Source: Deltaproteobacteria bacterium (lineage in GTDB: Bacteria; Desulfobacterota; DSM-4660; Desulfatiglandales; Desulfatiglandaceae). From it: a DNA stretch of 5,095 bases. Shown here one piece after another: positions 1-5,054 of this stretch. The stretch's first letter is position 1; each line of letters starts with the position of its first letter. The notes beneath the pieces were generated by a model, which ran no database searches, was not told where the DNA came from, and worked only from the letters and a program-made list of their open reading frames with translations. A program made the position numbers and the translations under genes. The stretch spans positions 1 through 5,095 of the forward strand of contig QMLZ01000234.1 in NCBI GenBank assembly GCA_003646995.1, given 5' to 3'.

Positions 1-60
1 CAGGAGACAGAAGGCGGAAGTTAGAAGACAGGGTAAAACAAGGAAGGGGCTAGGCCGAAC

Positions 61-1116
61 ATGGAATACAAGATCGCGGTTATTCCGGGTGATGGAACGG
101 GGCCGGAGGTAATAGCAGAGGCAGTCAAGGTGCTCAAGGCACTTGGCAAGAAACACAATATATCCTTTGATTTTGTTTACTATGATCTGGGTGGTGAACG
201 ATACATTAAAACCGGGGAGTTGGTCTCGGACAAGATCGTTAAAGAGTTAAGGCAAGCCGACTCCATTTTGCTAGGGGCCATCGGGCATCCACAAGTGAAA
301 ACCGGAATATTGGAGCAAGGGATACTATTAAGGCTTCGCTTTGCCCTTGACCTTTACATCAACCTCCGTCCCGTTGTATTGCTTCCAGGAGTTGAAACTC
401 CTCTAAAAAATAAGGGCCCAGAGGATATTGATTTTGTTGTTGTGAGGGAGAACAGCGAGGGAGCCTATGTTGGGGCCGGCGGCTTTTTCAAAAAGGGTAC
501 AGCGGATGAGGTAGCTGTTCAAGAATCTATAAACACACGCAGGGGGGTGGAGAGGTGTATCAGGTATGCATTTGACTATTGCGTGCAAAGAAATAAGAAG
601 CTCCATGTGACGCTTTGTGCGAAAACCAATGTGCTCACGTATGAGTCAGACTTATGGTTCAGAACATTTGAGGAGGTGGCGAAGGATTACCAGGAGGTAA
701 GTACTGACTACCAACACGTTGACGCTCTTTGCATGTGGATGATAAAGAATCCCGAGCGTTATGATGTAATTGTCACAAACAATATGTTTGGCGACATTAT
801 TACAGACATAGGTGCAATCATCCAAGGTGGACTTGGCATAGCAGCCGGTGGTAATATCCATCCGGGTGGACCAGCAATGTTTGAACCCATTGGAGGCTCA
901 GCACCAAAATATGCCGGTAAAGGCAAGATTAACCCCTTGGCCGCCATATGTGCTGCCCAGATGATGACAGAATACTTGGGCGAAAAGGAAGCTGCAGAGC
1001 ATTTATTTGGCGCCATTGCTAAGGTGGTCGGGGATGACATCAAGTCCCTGGAAGCGGGAAAGATGGGATATACTACAGCGGAAGTAGGAGATTTGGTGGT
1101 CGATAAGCTCGTATGA
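61..1116 (+). CDS. leuB: 3-isopropylmalate dehydrogenase-like oxidoreductase (IMDH/ICDH family)
   Basis: Soluble beta-decarboxylating dehydrogenase of 351 residues, the usual LeuB size. LeuB oxidises and decarboxylates 3-isopropylmalate to 2-oxoisocaproate in leucine synthesis. Seen: N-terminal IPGDGTGPEV (8-17); substrate-helix pattern LLRLR (89-93) before YINLRP (99-104), as in isopropylmalate enzymes rather than the Ser/Asn pattern of isocitrate enzymes; RENSEG (129-134); catalytic-type Lys188 in AKTN; Asp221; the metal-binding stretch NMFGDIITD (241-249) with Asp245 and Asp249. The nucleotide loop reads EPIGGSAPKYAGKGKINP (275-292). Gly replaces the usual His before GSAP, and Lys283-Tyr284 occupy the place of Asp-Ile in NAD-dependent LeuB; E. 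coli NADP isocitrate dehydrogenase also has Lys-Tyr there. The ATG follows purine-rich AAGGAAGGGG at about 11 bases. Family is certain. The leucine role is likely but not proven; homoisocitrate, tartrate/malate or isocitrate relatives are alternatives, and no leuCD is visible. Confidence 0.85.
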   Translation: MEYKIAVIPGDGTGPEVIAEAVKVLKALGKKHNISFDFVYYDLGGERYIKTGELVSDKIVKELRQADSILLGAIGHPQVKTGILEQGILLRLRFALDLYINLRPVVLLPGVETPLKNKGPEDIDFVVVRENSEGAYVGAGGFFKKGTADEVAVQESINTRRGVERCIRYAFDYCVQRNKKLHVTLCAKTNVLTYESDLWFRTFEEVAKDYQEVSTDYQHVDALCMWMIKNPERYDVIVTNNMFGDIITDIGAIIQGGLGIAAGGNIHPGGPAMFEPIGGSAPKYAGKGKINPLAAICAAQMMTEYLGEKEAAEHLFGAIAKVVGDDIKSLEAGKMGYTTAEVGDLVVDKLV

Positions 1117-1177
1117 TCGAGAGACAAGGCCAAGAGATGGATGGTTGCTATGAAGACTCCACGTATTTGGATTTCCC

Positions 1178-1195
1178 GGCCTTCTCCCAAAGGCC
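1178..1195 (+). other. Small intergenic hairpin
   Basis: GGCCTT and AAGGCC form a perfect 6-bp stem around a 6-base loop, 61 bases after the dehydrogenase stop. No T-run follows, so it is not a convincing intrinsic terminator; it could mark the 3' end of the transcript or be chance. The rest of the 166-base gap (1117-1282) holds nothing I can support. An ATG at 1137 opens only 21 codons without a good ribosome binding site. Confidence 0.3.
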
Positions 1196-1282
1196 CTCGT
1201 AATATTGTGTTATGGTGAGAGATAGTCAATTGCGTTTATCGAGGTGGCGCAGTTAGTGAAAAGAAAGCGAGGGTGAGGAGGC

Positions 1283-1885
1283 ATGGAAACCGGCATTTTC
1301 AGTAGCCCTGATCAGCGGTGGATAAGGATCCTGGATAAGTACCTCGGGGAGTTTGGCATTGCGCTGCCGGAGTTTCCGTCTGTGCTTGACGTGGCATGTG
1401 GGAATAACGCCACATGGAACTATCTTGCCCTGGTGGGATACTTGGGATCAAAAAACCTGGGCGTCCCCCGTTACGTGGCTATTGACGTCAGCGAAGAAGC
1501 CTTTGCCAAGGCAAAGGAGGCGCTTCAAGGTTTAGCACACTTCATCAGCTGTGATGCGAGGGACATGCGCCGTTACGTTGAGGGGCCGTTTCACTTAGTT
1601 CTGTGTCAGCACCCTCCATTAACCATATCTAAGAAAGGACCGAAGATATGGGAGGAAATCTTTGAAGAAGTCTCGCTTATACTAGATCCCCAAGGCTGCA
1701 TGGTGTTGACCAGCTTCTGGCTTAATGACCATATTCCTGCTCAGATCTGTGTTAAAAAGGCGGGGCTCGAGATCCTTTACAGTGGTAAGAATGCCTTTGG
1801 GGGCAAGATCTTCGACAGATCCGAAGATGGGGAAGAACTTCGGTACGATAAGTACGTCCTTGTGGCGAGGAAGGCCCGGTCTTGA
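1283..1885 (+). CDS. Class I SAM-dependent methyltransferase, substrate unknown
   Basis: A 200-residue soluble protein with the Rossmann-type methyltransferase pattern. Motif I is VLDVACGNNA (34-43), the glycine-containing SAM loop. An acidic residue at the end of strand 2 follows in YVAIDVS (Asp68), expected to bind the SAM ribose. CDARDM (90-95) supplies the motif III-type Asp. LVLCQHPPL (105-113) sits at the motif IV position. The N-terminal 30 residues form a short cap, and residues 125-200 look like the last strands of the fold, ending in YVLVARK. The QHPP in place of the more usual NPP or DPPY is noticeable, but I cannot derive a substrate from it. The ATG is preceded by GAGGGTGAGGAGG. 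The next gene starts next to or overlapping this stop, so the two are probably one transcript. It could be a small-molecule or an RNA methyltransferase; I do not recognise a named family. Confidence 0.75.
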   Translation: METGIFSSPDQRWIRILDKYLGEFGIALPEFPSVLDVACGNNATWNYLALVGYLGSKNLGVPRYVAIDVSEEAFAKAKEALQGLAHFISCDARDMRRYVEGPFHLVLCQHPPLTISKKGPKIWEEIFEEVSLILDPQGCMVLTSFWLNDHIPAQICVKKAGLEILYSGKNAFGGKIFDRSEDGEELRYDKYVLVARKARS

Positions 1886-1923
1886 TCTATGGCGGGTTCC
1901 AATGGGAATCGGGGCGTGATCCT

Positions 1924-2754
1924 ATGCGTGACGTGACCATAGCATGCATTTGTATGCATTCGGAGGTAGGAGAGGTTGAAAGGAACCTGACCCGAATAAA
2001 TAGATTTATTGATCGGGCAGTATCCGAAGGAGCGGAAATAGTCTGTTTTCCCGAATTATCCGTATCAGGATATCTGCTCAGGGCCCCTGACACCATTTAC
2101 GATGAGAGTTACAGCCAAGAGATAATCAGTCGGGTCCAGGAAATGGCAAAGCAAAAGGGCGTGGTTTTGTTGGCAGGGCTAGTGGAGATAAAGCAGCCGG
2201 GAAAACCCTATATCGCCCAAGTGGTGGCCGGGCCGAAGGGCCCTCTGGGAATCTATAGAAAAACTCATTTATCTCCTATGGAGCAGGGGGTTTTCCAGCC
2301 AGGCCATGAAATACCGGTATTCGAATACGAGGGTGTGGTATTTGGGGTGCAGCTGTGCTGGGAGGCTCATTTTCCTGAGATCAGCACTATCATGGCACTC
2401 AAGGGAGCTGAAGTTCTATTCATGCCCCACGCATCCCCTCGTACCGGACCACAAGAAAAACTCGAGAGTTGGCTCAGACATATGAAGAGCAGGGCATTCG
2501 ACAATGCCGTTTATGTGGCAGCTTGCAACCAGGTGGGTAAAACACGAGAAGGGTATGTTTTCCCGGGCGTGGCAGTAATAATTGACCCAGCCGGACGGGT
2601 GATAGCGCAGCGGGGTCAAAAGCGCGAAAGTATTGTCTTGGCAACTCTTGAAGCGGCTAAGACAGAAGAAATCAAGAAAAGTAATATCAAATATTTCTTA
2701 CCCAATCGCCGACCGGAGTTGTATCGGGCTTTGCTGAAAAAGAAGCCATATTGA
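1924..2754 (+). CDS. Carbon-nitrogen hydrolase (nitrilase superfamily amidase)
   Basis: From the ATG at 1924 the protein has 276 residues, typical of the superfamily. These enzymes hydrolyse or condense amides, ureas or nitriles through a Glu-Lys-Cys centre. All three residues are seen: Glu44 in CFPELSVSGY, Lys113 in YRKTHL and Cys145 in VQLCWE. A further Glu120 lies in the conserved stretch before FQPG. The C-terminal RRPELY (262-267) is also family-typical. Cys-Trp-Glu at the nucleophile elbow is common in omega-amidase, carbamoylputrescine amidase and related branches, but the substrate cannot be fixed. Start choice: a TTG at 1882 overlaps the methyltransferase stop (TTGA) and has GAGGAAGG seven bases upstream. 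It would add 14 residues (290 aa in total) before the conserved first strand. The ATG at 1924 gives the canonical N-terminus (MRDVTIAC) but has only GGGG as a ribosome site. Either way the gene is probably cotranscribed with the methyltransferase. No signal peptide or membrane segment is seen. Confidence 0.88.
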   Translation: MRDVTIACICMHSEVGEVERNLTRINRFIDRAVSEGAEIVCFPELSVSGYLLRAPDTIYDESYSQEIISRVQEMAKQKGVVLLAGLVEIKQPGKPYIAQVVAGPKGPLGIYRKTHLSPMEQGVFQPGHEIPVFEYEGVVFGVQLCWEAHFPEISTIMALKGAEVLFMPHASPRTGPQEKLESWLRHMKSRAFDNAVYVAACNQVGKTREGYVFPGVAVIIDPAGRVIAQRGQKRESIVLATLEAAKTEEIKKSNIKYFLPNRRPELYRALLKKKPY

Positions 2755-2803
2755 GAACACGCAGTGGTGTTCAACATATTTGCTGAATAAGACTGAGAAG
2801 ACT

Positions 2804-2837
2804 AAAAAGCGCAAAAGACCTCTTGGCCTTTTGCGCT
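2804..2837 (-). terminator. Intrinsic terminator of dsrC, possibly bidirectional
   Basis: Perfect 10-bp stem AGCGCAAAAG (2808-2817) with CTTTTGCGCT (2828-2837). The inner bases can add two more G-C pairs after one mismatch, leaving a 4-base loop. On the minus strand the stem is followed at once by TTTTT (2808-2804), so it fits termination of dsrC, whose stop lies 40 bases upstream on that strand. On the plus strand no T-run follows, but the A-rich lower stem and the site 53 bases after the hydrolase stop would let it hinder read-through there too. Confidence 0.85.
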
Positions 2838-2877
2838 CCTGCTAGTATGACAAGATGTGTTGAGGATATGATTAAGT

Positions 2878-3195
2878 TTAAACGCAACCGGTGGGCTTGG
2901 GTAATCCAGCCATCTTACAGGCTCCTTTACCTGGGCCGGAGGGGAAAAGTTCGTAGATCTTCTTGAGCTTAAATCCAGTGACCTTCGAAAGAATCCTTAC
3001 CATCGGGGCAATACCGTTCTTTTTGTAATAGTCTTGCAGCACCTTGATGACCTTCCAATGCTCGTCGGTCAGCTCTTCGATTCCTTCTGTCTGTTTCACG
3101 TGACGGACCCAGGCCTCGTTCCAGTTCTTGAAGTCATCAATGAAACCGTCCTCATCAACGTTGAAGGTATGGCCTTCGAATTCTACTGTTGGCAT
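2878..3195 (-). CDS. dsrC: DsrC, sulfur-carrier protein of dissimilatory sulfite reduction
   Basis: A 105-residue cytoplasmic protein of the DsrC/TusE family, full length. DsrC is the co-substrate of sulfite reductase DsrAB: its C-terminal arm enters the enzyme, leaves carrying sulfur as a trisulfide, and is reduced by DsrMKJOP. Seen: an N-terminal PTVEFEGHTFNVDEDGFI strand region, a helical middle with EELTDEHWKVI and an FPSGPGKGACKMAGLPKP stretch. The mobile arm ends TGCV with Cys104 penultimate and Cys93 exactly eleven residues earlier. Both cysteines mark a true DsrC; TusE-type tRNA-thiolation proteins and regulatory paralogues lack the first. An excellent ribosome site, AAAAGGAGG, lies 9 bases before the ATG. 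The gene follows dsrN on the same strand after 100 bases and has its own strong promoter there. That fits the usual need for DsrC in molar excess over other Dsr proteins. Confidence 0.97.
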   Translation of the reverse strand: MPTVEFEGHTFNVDEDGFIDDFKNWNEAWVRHVKQTEGIEELTDEHWKVIKVLQDYYKKNGIAPMVRILSKVTGFKLKKIYELFPSGPGKGACKMAGLPKPTGCV

Positions 3196-3234
3196 AGTGA
3201 CTTTCCTCCTTTTCTATTTTGGTATGCGCTTTCT

Positions 3235-3247
3235 TTCACAAATTTGT
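3235..3247. promoter_or_regulatory. Palindrome in the dsrC leader, candidate operator
   Basis: ACAAATTTGT (3238-3247) is a perfect 10-bp palindrome, starting inside the 9-base word TTCACAAAT (3235-3243). It lies just downstream of the predicted dsrC transcription start, where a bound repressor could block the promoter. The same 9-base word occurs on the plus strand in the inverted repeat at 4878-4899. No regulator is recognised, and chance in AT-rich DNA is possible. Confidence 0.3.
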
Positions 3248-3258
3248 TTGAATTAGCA

Positions 3259-3287
3259 CTTATAAACAAAAAAATTTTTTCTGTCAA
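3259..3287 (-). promoter_or_regulatory. Strong sigma-70-type promoter of dsrC
   Basis: On the minus strand a perfect -35 box TTGACA (3287-3282) is followed by a 17-base spacer and the -10 box TATAAG (3264-3259, five of six matches). The spacer is almost wholly an A-tract/T-tract (3268-3280). The predicted start is near 3252, giving a leader of about 57 nt before the dsrC ATG. The -35 box begins 9 bases past the dsrN stop, so dsrC can be transcribed independently of dsrN. Confidence 0.75.
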
Positions 3288-3295
3288 TTCCTCTT

Positions 3296-4714
3296 TTACG
3301 TTAGTTTAAAATTTTTCCGAGCCTTATACGAGGCCGCAAGCCTAAATATGCGCTTGGCCCATCTGGGATCATCCCCGGCATGGATATGGGTGTAGGTGGC
3401 CAATAAATTTTTCTTCTGCAGTCCATCCCGCTTTCCATCTATGCCATTACCCCTGACGACGCGGAATACCGTCTGAATACTTCTTTTTTCTTTGAAAATT
3501 GCCTTAGAATAATGAAATTCGTGCCCTTTTAACTTTTCTCCTGCCACATAATATGGGTTATCTACAGTTGTCTCAAGAATGGTGTACCCGTGTCCCTGGG
3601 GTTTTTTCTCCAACATAAATACGACCGGCAGGGCACCCACCATTGGGAAGGACCTGTCTCCCAGCACGAGTTCCTCACCCATAAACATGAAGCCCCCGCA
3701 TTCGGCGTAAACGGGCAGCCCCTCCTCAATACGTTTTCGCAAGTTCTCTCGGAATCCGGAATTCCTAGCCAAGGCTTCGGCCTGAGTTTCAGGAAATCCT
3801 CCTCCTATGTAAAGCGCGTCAAGATCCGGTAAGTGCTGATCCCTGAGGGAATTGATCAGAAAGACCTCAGCACCTTGATCCGCAAGGGATTCCAAATTCT
3901 CTGGGTAATAAAACCAGAATACGCTGTCTCTAATGACCCCTATCTTTGGTCGCTCACCCGTCGAAGGTCGTTGCTTTCCATTGTTGGCCTTGCCAGCCAA
4001 AGGGCTAGGGGAAAGTGGACCCGCCCTGGACATTATTTTCATGATTTTTTCTGTGTCAAGGTTGTCCTTTACCAGGGTCTTGGCCCAGTTGATGGCTTTA
4101 TTGGCAAGGGCGCTCTCGTGATGTGGCACGAGCCCCATGTGTCTTTCTGGAAATGGATTCTGTTTGGTTCTTGGAATAGCCCCTACTACCGCAATATCGC
4201 AGTAATATTCTATAGTTTGCCTTATCAGTTCCTCCTGCCTTCTGGTGGCCACCCTATTAACTATAATACCGGCAATCTCCAGGTCTGGATCAAAACTTTG
4301 GCATCCTTTTACCAGGGCGGCGGTTGTACGGGTTACCATTGTGGCATCTACAATTAATAGGACAGGCGAGGTAAGTATCTTAGCGAGTTCAGCCGTACTA
4401 CATGTTCCTTCCAAGTCTAATCCATCAAAAAGGCCTCTATTTCCTTCAATTAATGAATATTGGGCCCTGTTAGCATTAATTAAAAAAGAATGAATAATTT
4501 GGTCCCTTTTCATTAAAAATGGATCGAGGTTGTGGCAAGGAGTCCCGGCAGCGAATGACAGCCAGCCAGCATCAATGAAATCCGGGCCCTTCTTGAAGGG
4601 GCTAACGGCAAATCCCATTTCGCGCCACAGGGCCAGAAGTCCCAGCGAGACTATGGTCTTTCCTGAGCCTCCCCTGAGAGCGGAGATTGTAATACGAGGC
4701 AATTCCAAATTCAT
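3296..4714 (-). CDS. dsrN: DsrN-type siroheme amidase (CbiA/cobyrinate a,c-diamide synthase family)
   Basis: A 472-residue cytoplasmic, ATP- and glutamine-dependent amidotransferase. The CbiA family amidates acetate side chains of tetrapyrroles. The member beside dsr genes, DsrN, is proposed to convert siroheme to the amide form found in DsrAB. Seen: a DTBS-like synthetase domain with P-loop RGGSGKT (14-20), FKKGPDFID (40-48), the acidic EGNRGLFDGLD stretch (90-100) and VDAT (122-125). A low-complexity linker (about 230-257) follows. The class I glutaminase half opens with RDSVFWFYYPENLE (262-275) and has the nucleophile Cys339 in YAECGGFMFMGE, GHEFHYS (397-403) and the catalytic-type His in YTHIH (441-445). 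Length is normal for CbiA. The minus-strand ATG has a modest AGGGA site 5 bases before it. dsrC follows directly. A cobalamin-pathway CbiA is the alternative, because sequence motifs alone hardly separate the two. The name rests on the adjoining dsrC. Confidence 0.85.
   Translation of the reverse strand: MNLELPRITISALRGGSGKTIVSLGLLALWREMGFAVSPFKKGPDFIDAGWLSFAAGTPCHNLDPFLMKRDQIIHSFLINANRAQYSLIEGNRGLFDGLDLEGTCSTAELAKILTSPVLLIVDATMVTRTTAALVKGCQSFDPDLEIAGIIVNRVATRRQEELIRQTIEYYCDIAVVGAIPRTKQNPFPERHMGLVPHHESALANKAINWAKTLVKDNLDTEKIMKIMSRAGPLSPSPLAGKANNGKQRPSTGERPKIGVIRDSVFWFYYPENLESLADQGAEVFLINSLRDQHLPDLDALYIGGGFPETQAEALARNSGFRENLRKRIEEGLPVYAECGGFMFMGEELVLGDRSFPMVGALPVVFMLEKKPQGHGYTILETTVDNPYYVAGEKLKGHEFHYSKAIFKEKRSIQTVFRVVRGNGIDGKRDGLQKKNLLATYTHIHAGDDPRWAKRIFRLAASYKARKNFKLT
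3974..4015. repeat. Imperfect palindrome inside the dsrN linker
   Basis: Nested inverted arms: CTTTCC (3974-3979) pairs with GGAAAG (4010-4015), and TTGGC (3984-3988) with GCCAA (3996-4000). The segment is translated in frame as part of the proline-, glycine- and lysine-rich linker between the synthetase and glutaminase halves. Its form and the peptide SPSPLAG resemble products of dispersed palindromic (REP/MITE-like) repeats, but no second copy is present in this window. Confidence 0.35.
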
Positions 4715-4754
4715 AAGATCCCTGTTAATAGTGTGAGAGACATTCTATGTTGAG

Positions 4755-4783
4755 CAGATAGTGCTTGGGACAGCTATTGTCAA
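4755..4783 (-). promoter_or_regulatory. Weak candidate promoter for dsrN
   Basis: A perfect TTGACA (4783-4778 on the minus strand) is followed after 17 bases by TATCTG (4760-4755), which matches only the first half of a -10 box. Transcription would begin near 4748, leaving about 34 nt before the dsrN ATG. The position fits well and the -10 box poorly, so it may need an activator or may not be the real site. Confidence 0.35.
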
Positions 4784-4806
4784 TATAAATTATGATCGTT
4801 TTTTTG

Positions 4807-4836
4807 TTGACAAGAATGGAATGATTTGACTATAAA
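4807..4836 (+). promoter_or_regulatory. Candidate upstream promoter (P1) of the rightward gene
   Basis: A perfect -35 box TTGACA (4807-4812), an 18-base spacer and the -10 box TATAAA (4831-4836, five of six). A T-run just upstream could act as an UP-like element. The start would be near 4843, giving a leader of about 210 nt before the ATG at 5055. Confidence 0.6.
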
Positions 4837-4877
4837 AGCATCCTTAAATGTTTGAAAACTAAACTAGTTCCAATATT

Positions 4878-4899
4878 CACAAATAGTTATCCATTTGTG
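4878..4899. promoter_or_regulatory. Inverted repeat, candidate regulator-binding site
   Basis: CACAAAT (4878-4884) and ATTTGTG (4893-4899) are perfect 7-bp inverted arms around an 8-base spacer, a common layout for a dimeric regulator. It lies downstream of P1 and ends directly at the -35 box of candidate P2. It could therefore repress P1 or activate P2, with its centre about 45 bases before the P2 start. The half-site order is opposite to the TTGTGA...TCACAA layout of CRP/HcpR-type sites, so I do not assign that family. Confidence 0.4.
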
Positions 4900-4929
4900 T
4901 GGACCAACCTGGGTCCGGAAAACTATAAA
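4900..4929 (+). promoter_or_regulatory. Candidate downstream promoter (P2) of the rightward gene
   Basis: TGGACC (4900-4905, four of six matches to TTGACA), an 18-base spacer and TATAAA (4924-4929). The -35 half lies in a small GGACC/GGTCC inverted repeat (4901-4905 and 4912-4916). The start would be near 4936, giving a leader of about 120 nt. The poor -35 box abutting the inverted repeat suggests an activated promoter; this is inference. Confidence 0.35.
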
Positions 4930-4966
4930 TAAGGAAAGCAGACAGTTTGGGGTGAAACTTCTTGGG

Positions 4967-4975
4967 AGGAGGTGA
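4967..4975 (+). promoter_or_regulatory. Orphan perfect Shine-Dalgarno sequence in the leader
   Basis: AGGAGGTGA matches the full complement of the usual 16S rRNA 3' end, yet no ATG, GTG or TTG follows at a workable distance. The real start codon is 80 bases further on and has its own site, AAGGAGG at 5040-5046. It could be a ribosome standby site or a 5' mRNA-stabilising element of the kind known from Bacillus cry leaders. A GTG overlaps the motif (4972) and opens 15 codons to a TAG at 5017-5019, but the spacing is too short for a confident leader peptide. Confidence 0.4.
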
Positions 4976-4989
4976 AGCACAAGCAATCT

Positions 4990-5029
4990 GGTTTTTGGTT
5001 GTTTACAACTGCGCAATAGACCAAAAATT
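4990..5029 (+). other. Predicted stem-loop in the 5' leader
   Basis: TTTTTGGT (4992-4999) pairs perfectly with ACCAAAAA (5020-5027), and two G-U pairs can extend it to 10 bp, closing a 20-base loop. A second hairpin, GTTGT/ACAAC (4998-5009), overlaps the left arm, so the two folds partly exclude each other. The stem ends 10 bases before the ribosome binding site of the gene at 5055. No T-run follows, so it is not a terminator. A role in translation or mRNA stability is possible. Confidence 0.4.
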
Positions 5030-5054
5030 TCAATAGCAGAAGGAGGCGTTCATA

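Noticed and set aside
1137..1202. 21-codon reading frame between the dehydrogenase and methyltransferase genes
   Set aside because: Very short, with no proper ribosome site, and overlapping the small hairpin; nothing supports translation.
759..1229. 156-codon minus-strand reading frame opposite the end of the dehydrogenase gene
   Set aside because: It is antisense to well-conserved family motifs, has a proline- and serine-rich shadow composition, and shows no recognisable domain or ribosome binding site.
3974..4015. CRISPR or tandem repeat array in this palindromic stretch
   Set aside because: Only one copy is present and it is inside an intact coding frame; no regularly spaced repeats occur anywhere in the window.
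3833..4357. 174-codon plus-strand reading frame within dsrN
   Set aside because: It lies fully opposite dsrN, whose motifs are clear in the other strand. The translation shows no family pattern, and the frame is kept open by the codon bias of the real gene.
4878..4899. CRP/FNR/HcpR-type operator
   Set aside because: The arms run CACAAAT...ATTTGTG, the reverse half-site order of TTGTGA...TCACAA, so the site was left unassigned.
4952..5019. Two tiny overlapping GTG frames (7 and 15 codons) in the leader as attenuator peptides
   Set aside because: The first lacks a ribosome site. The second starts only 2 bases after GGAGG. Neither has a run of one regulatory amino acid, and no terminator/antiterminator pair follows.
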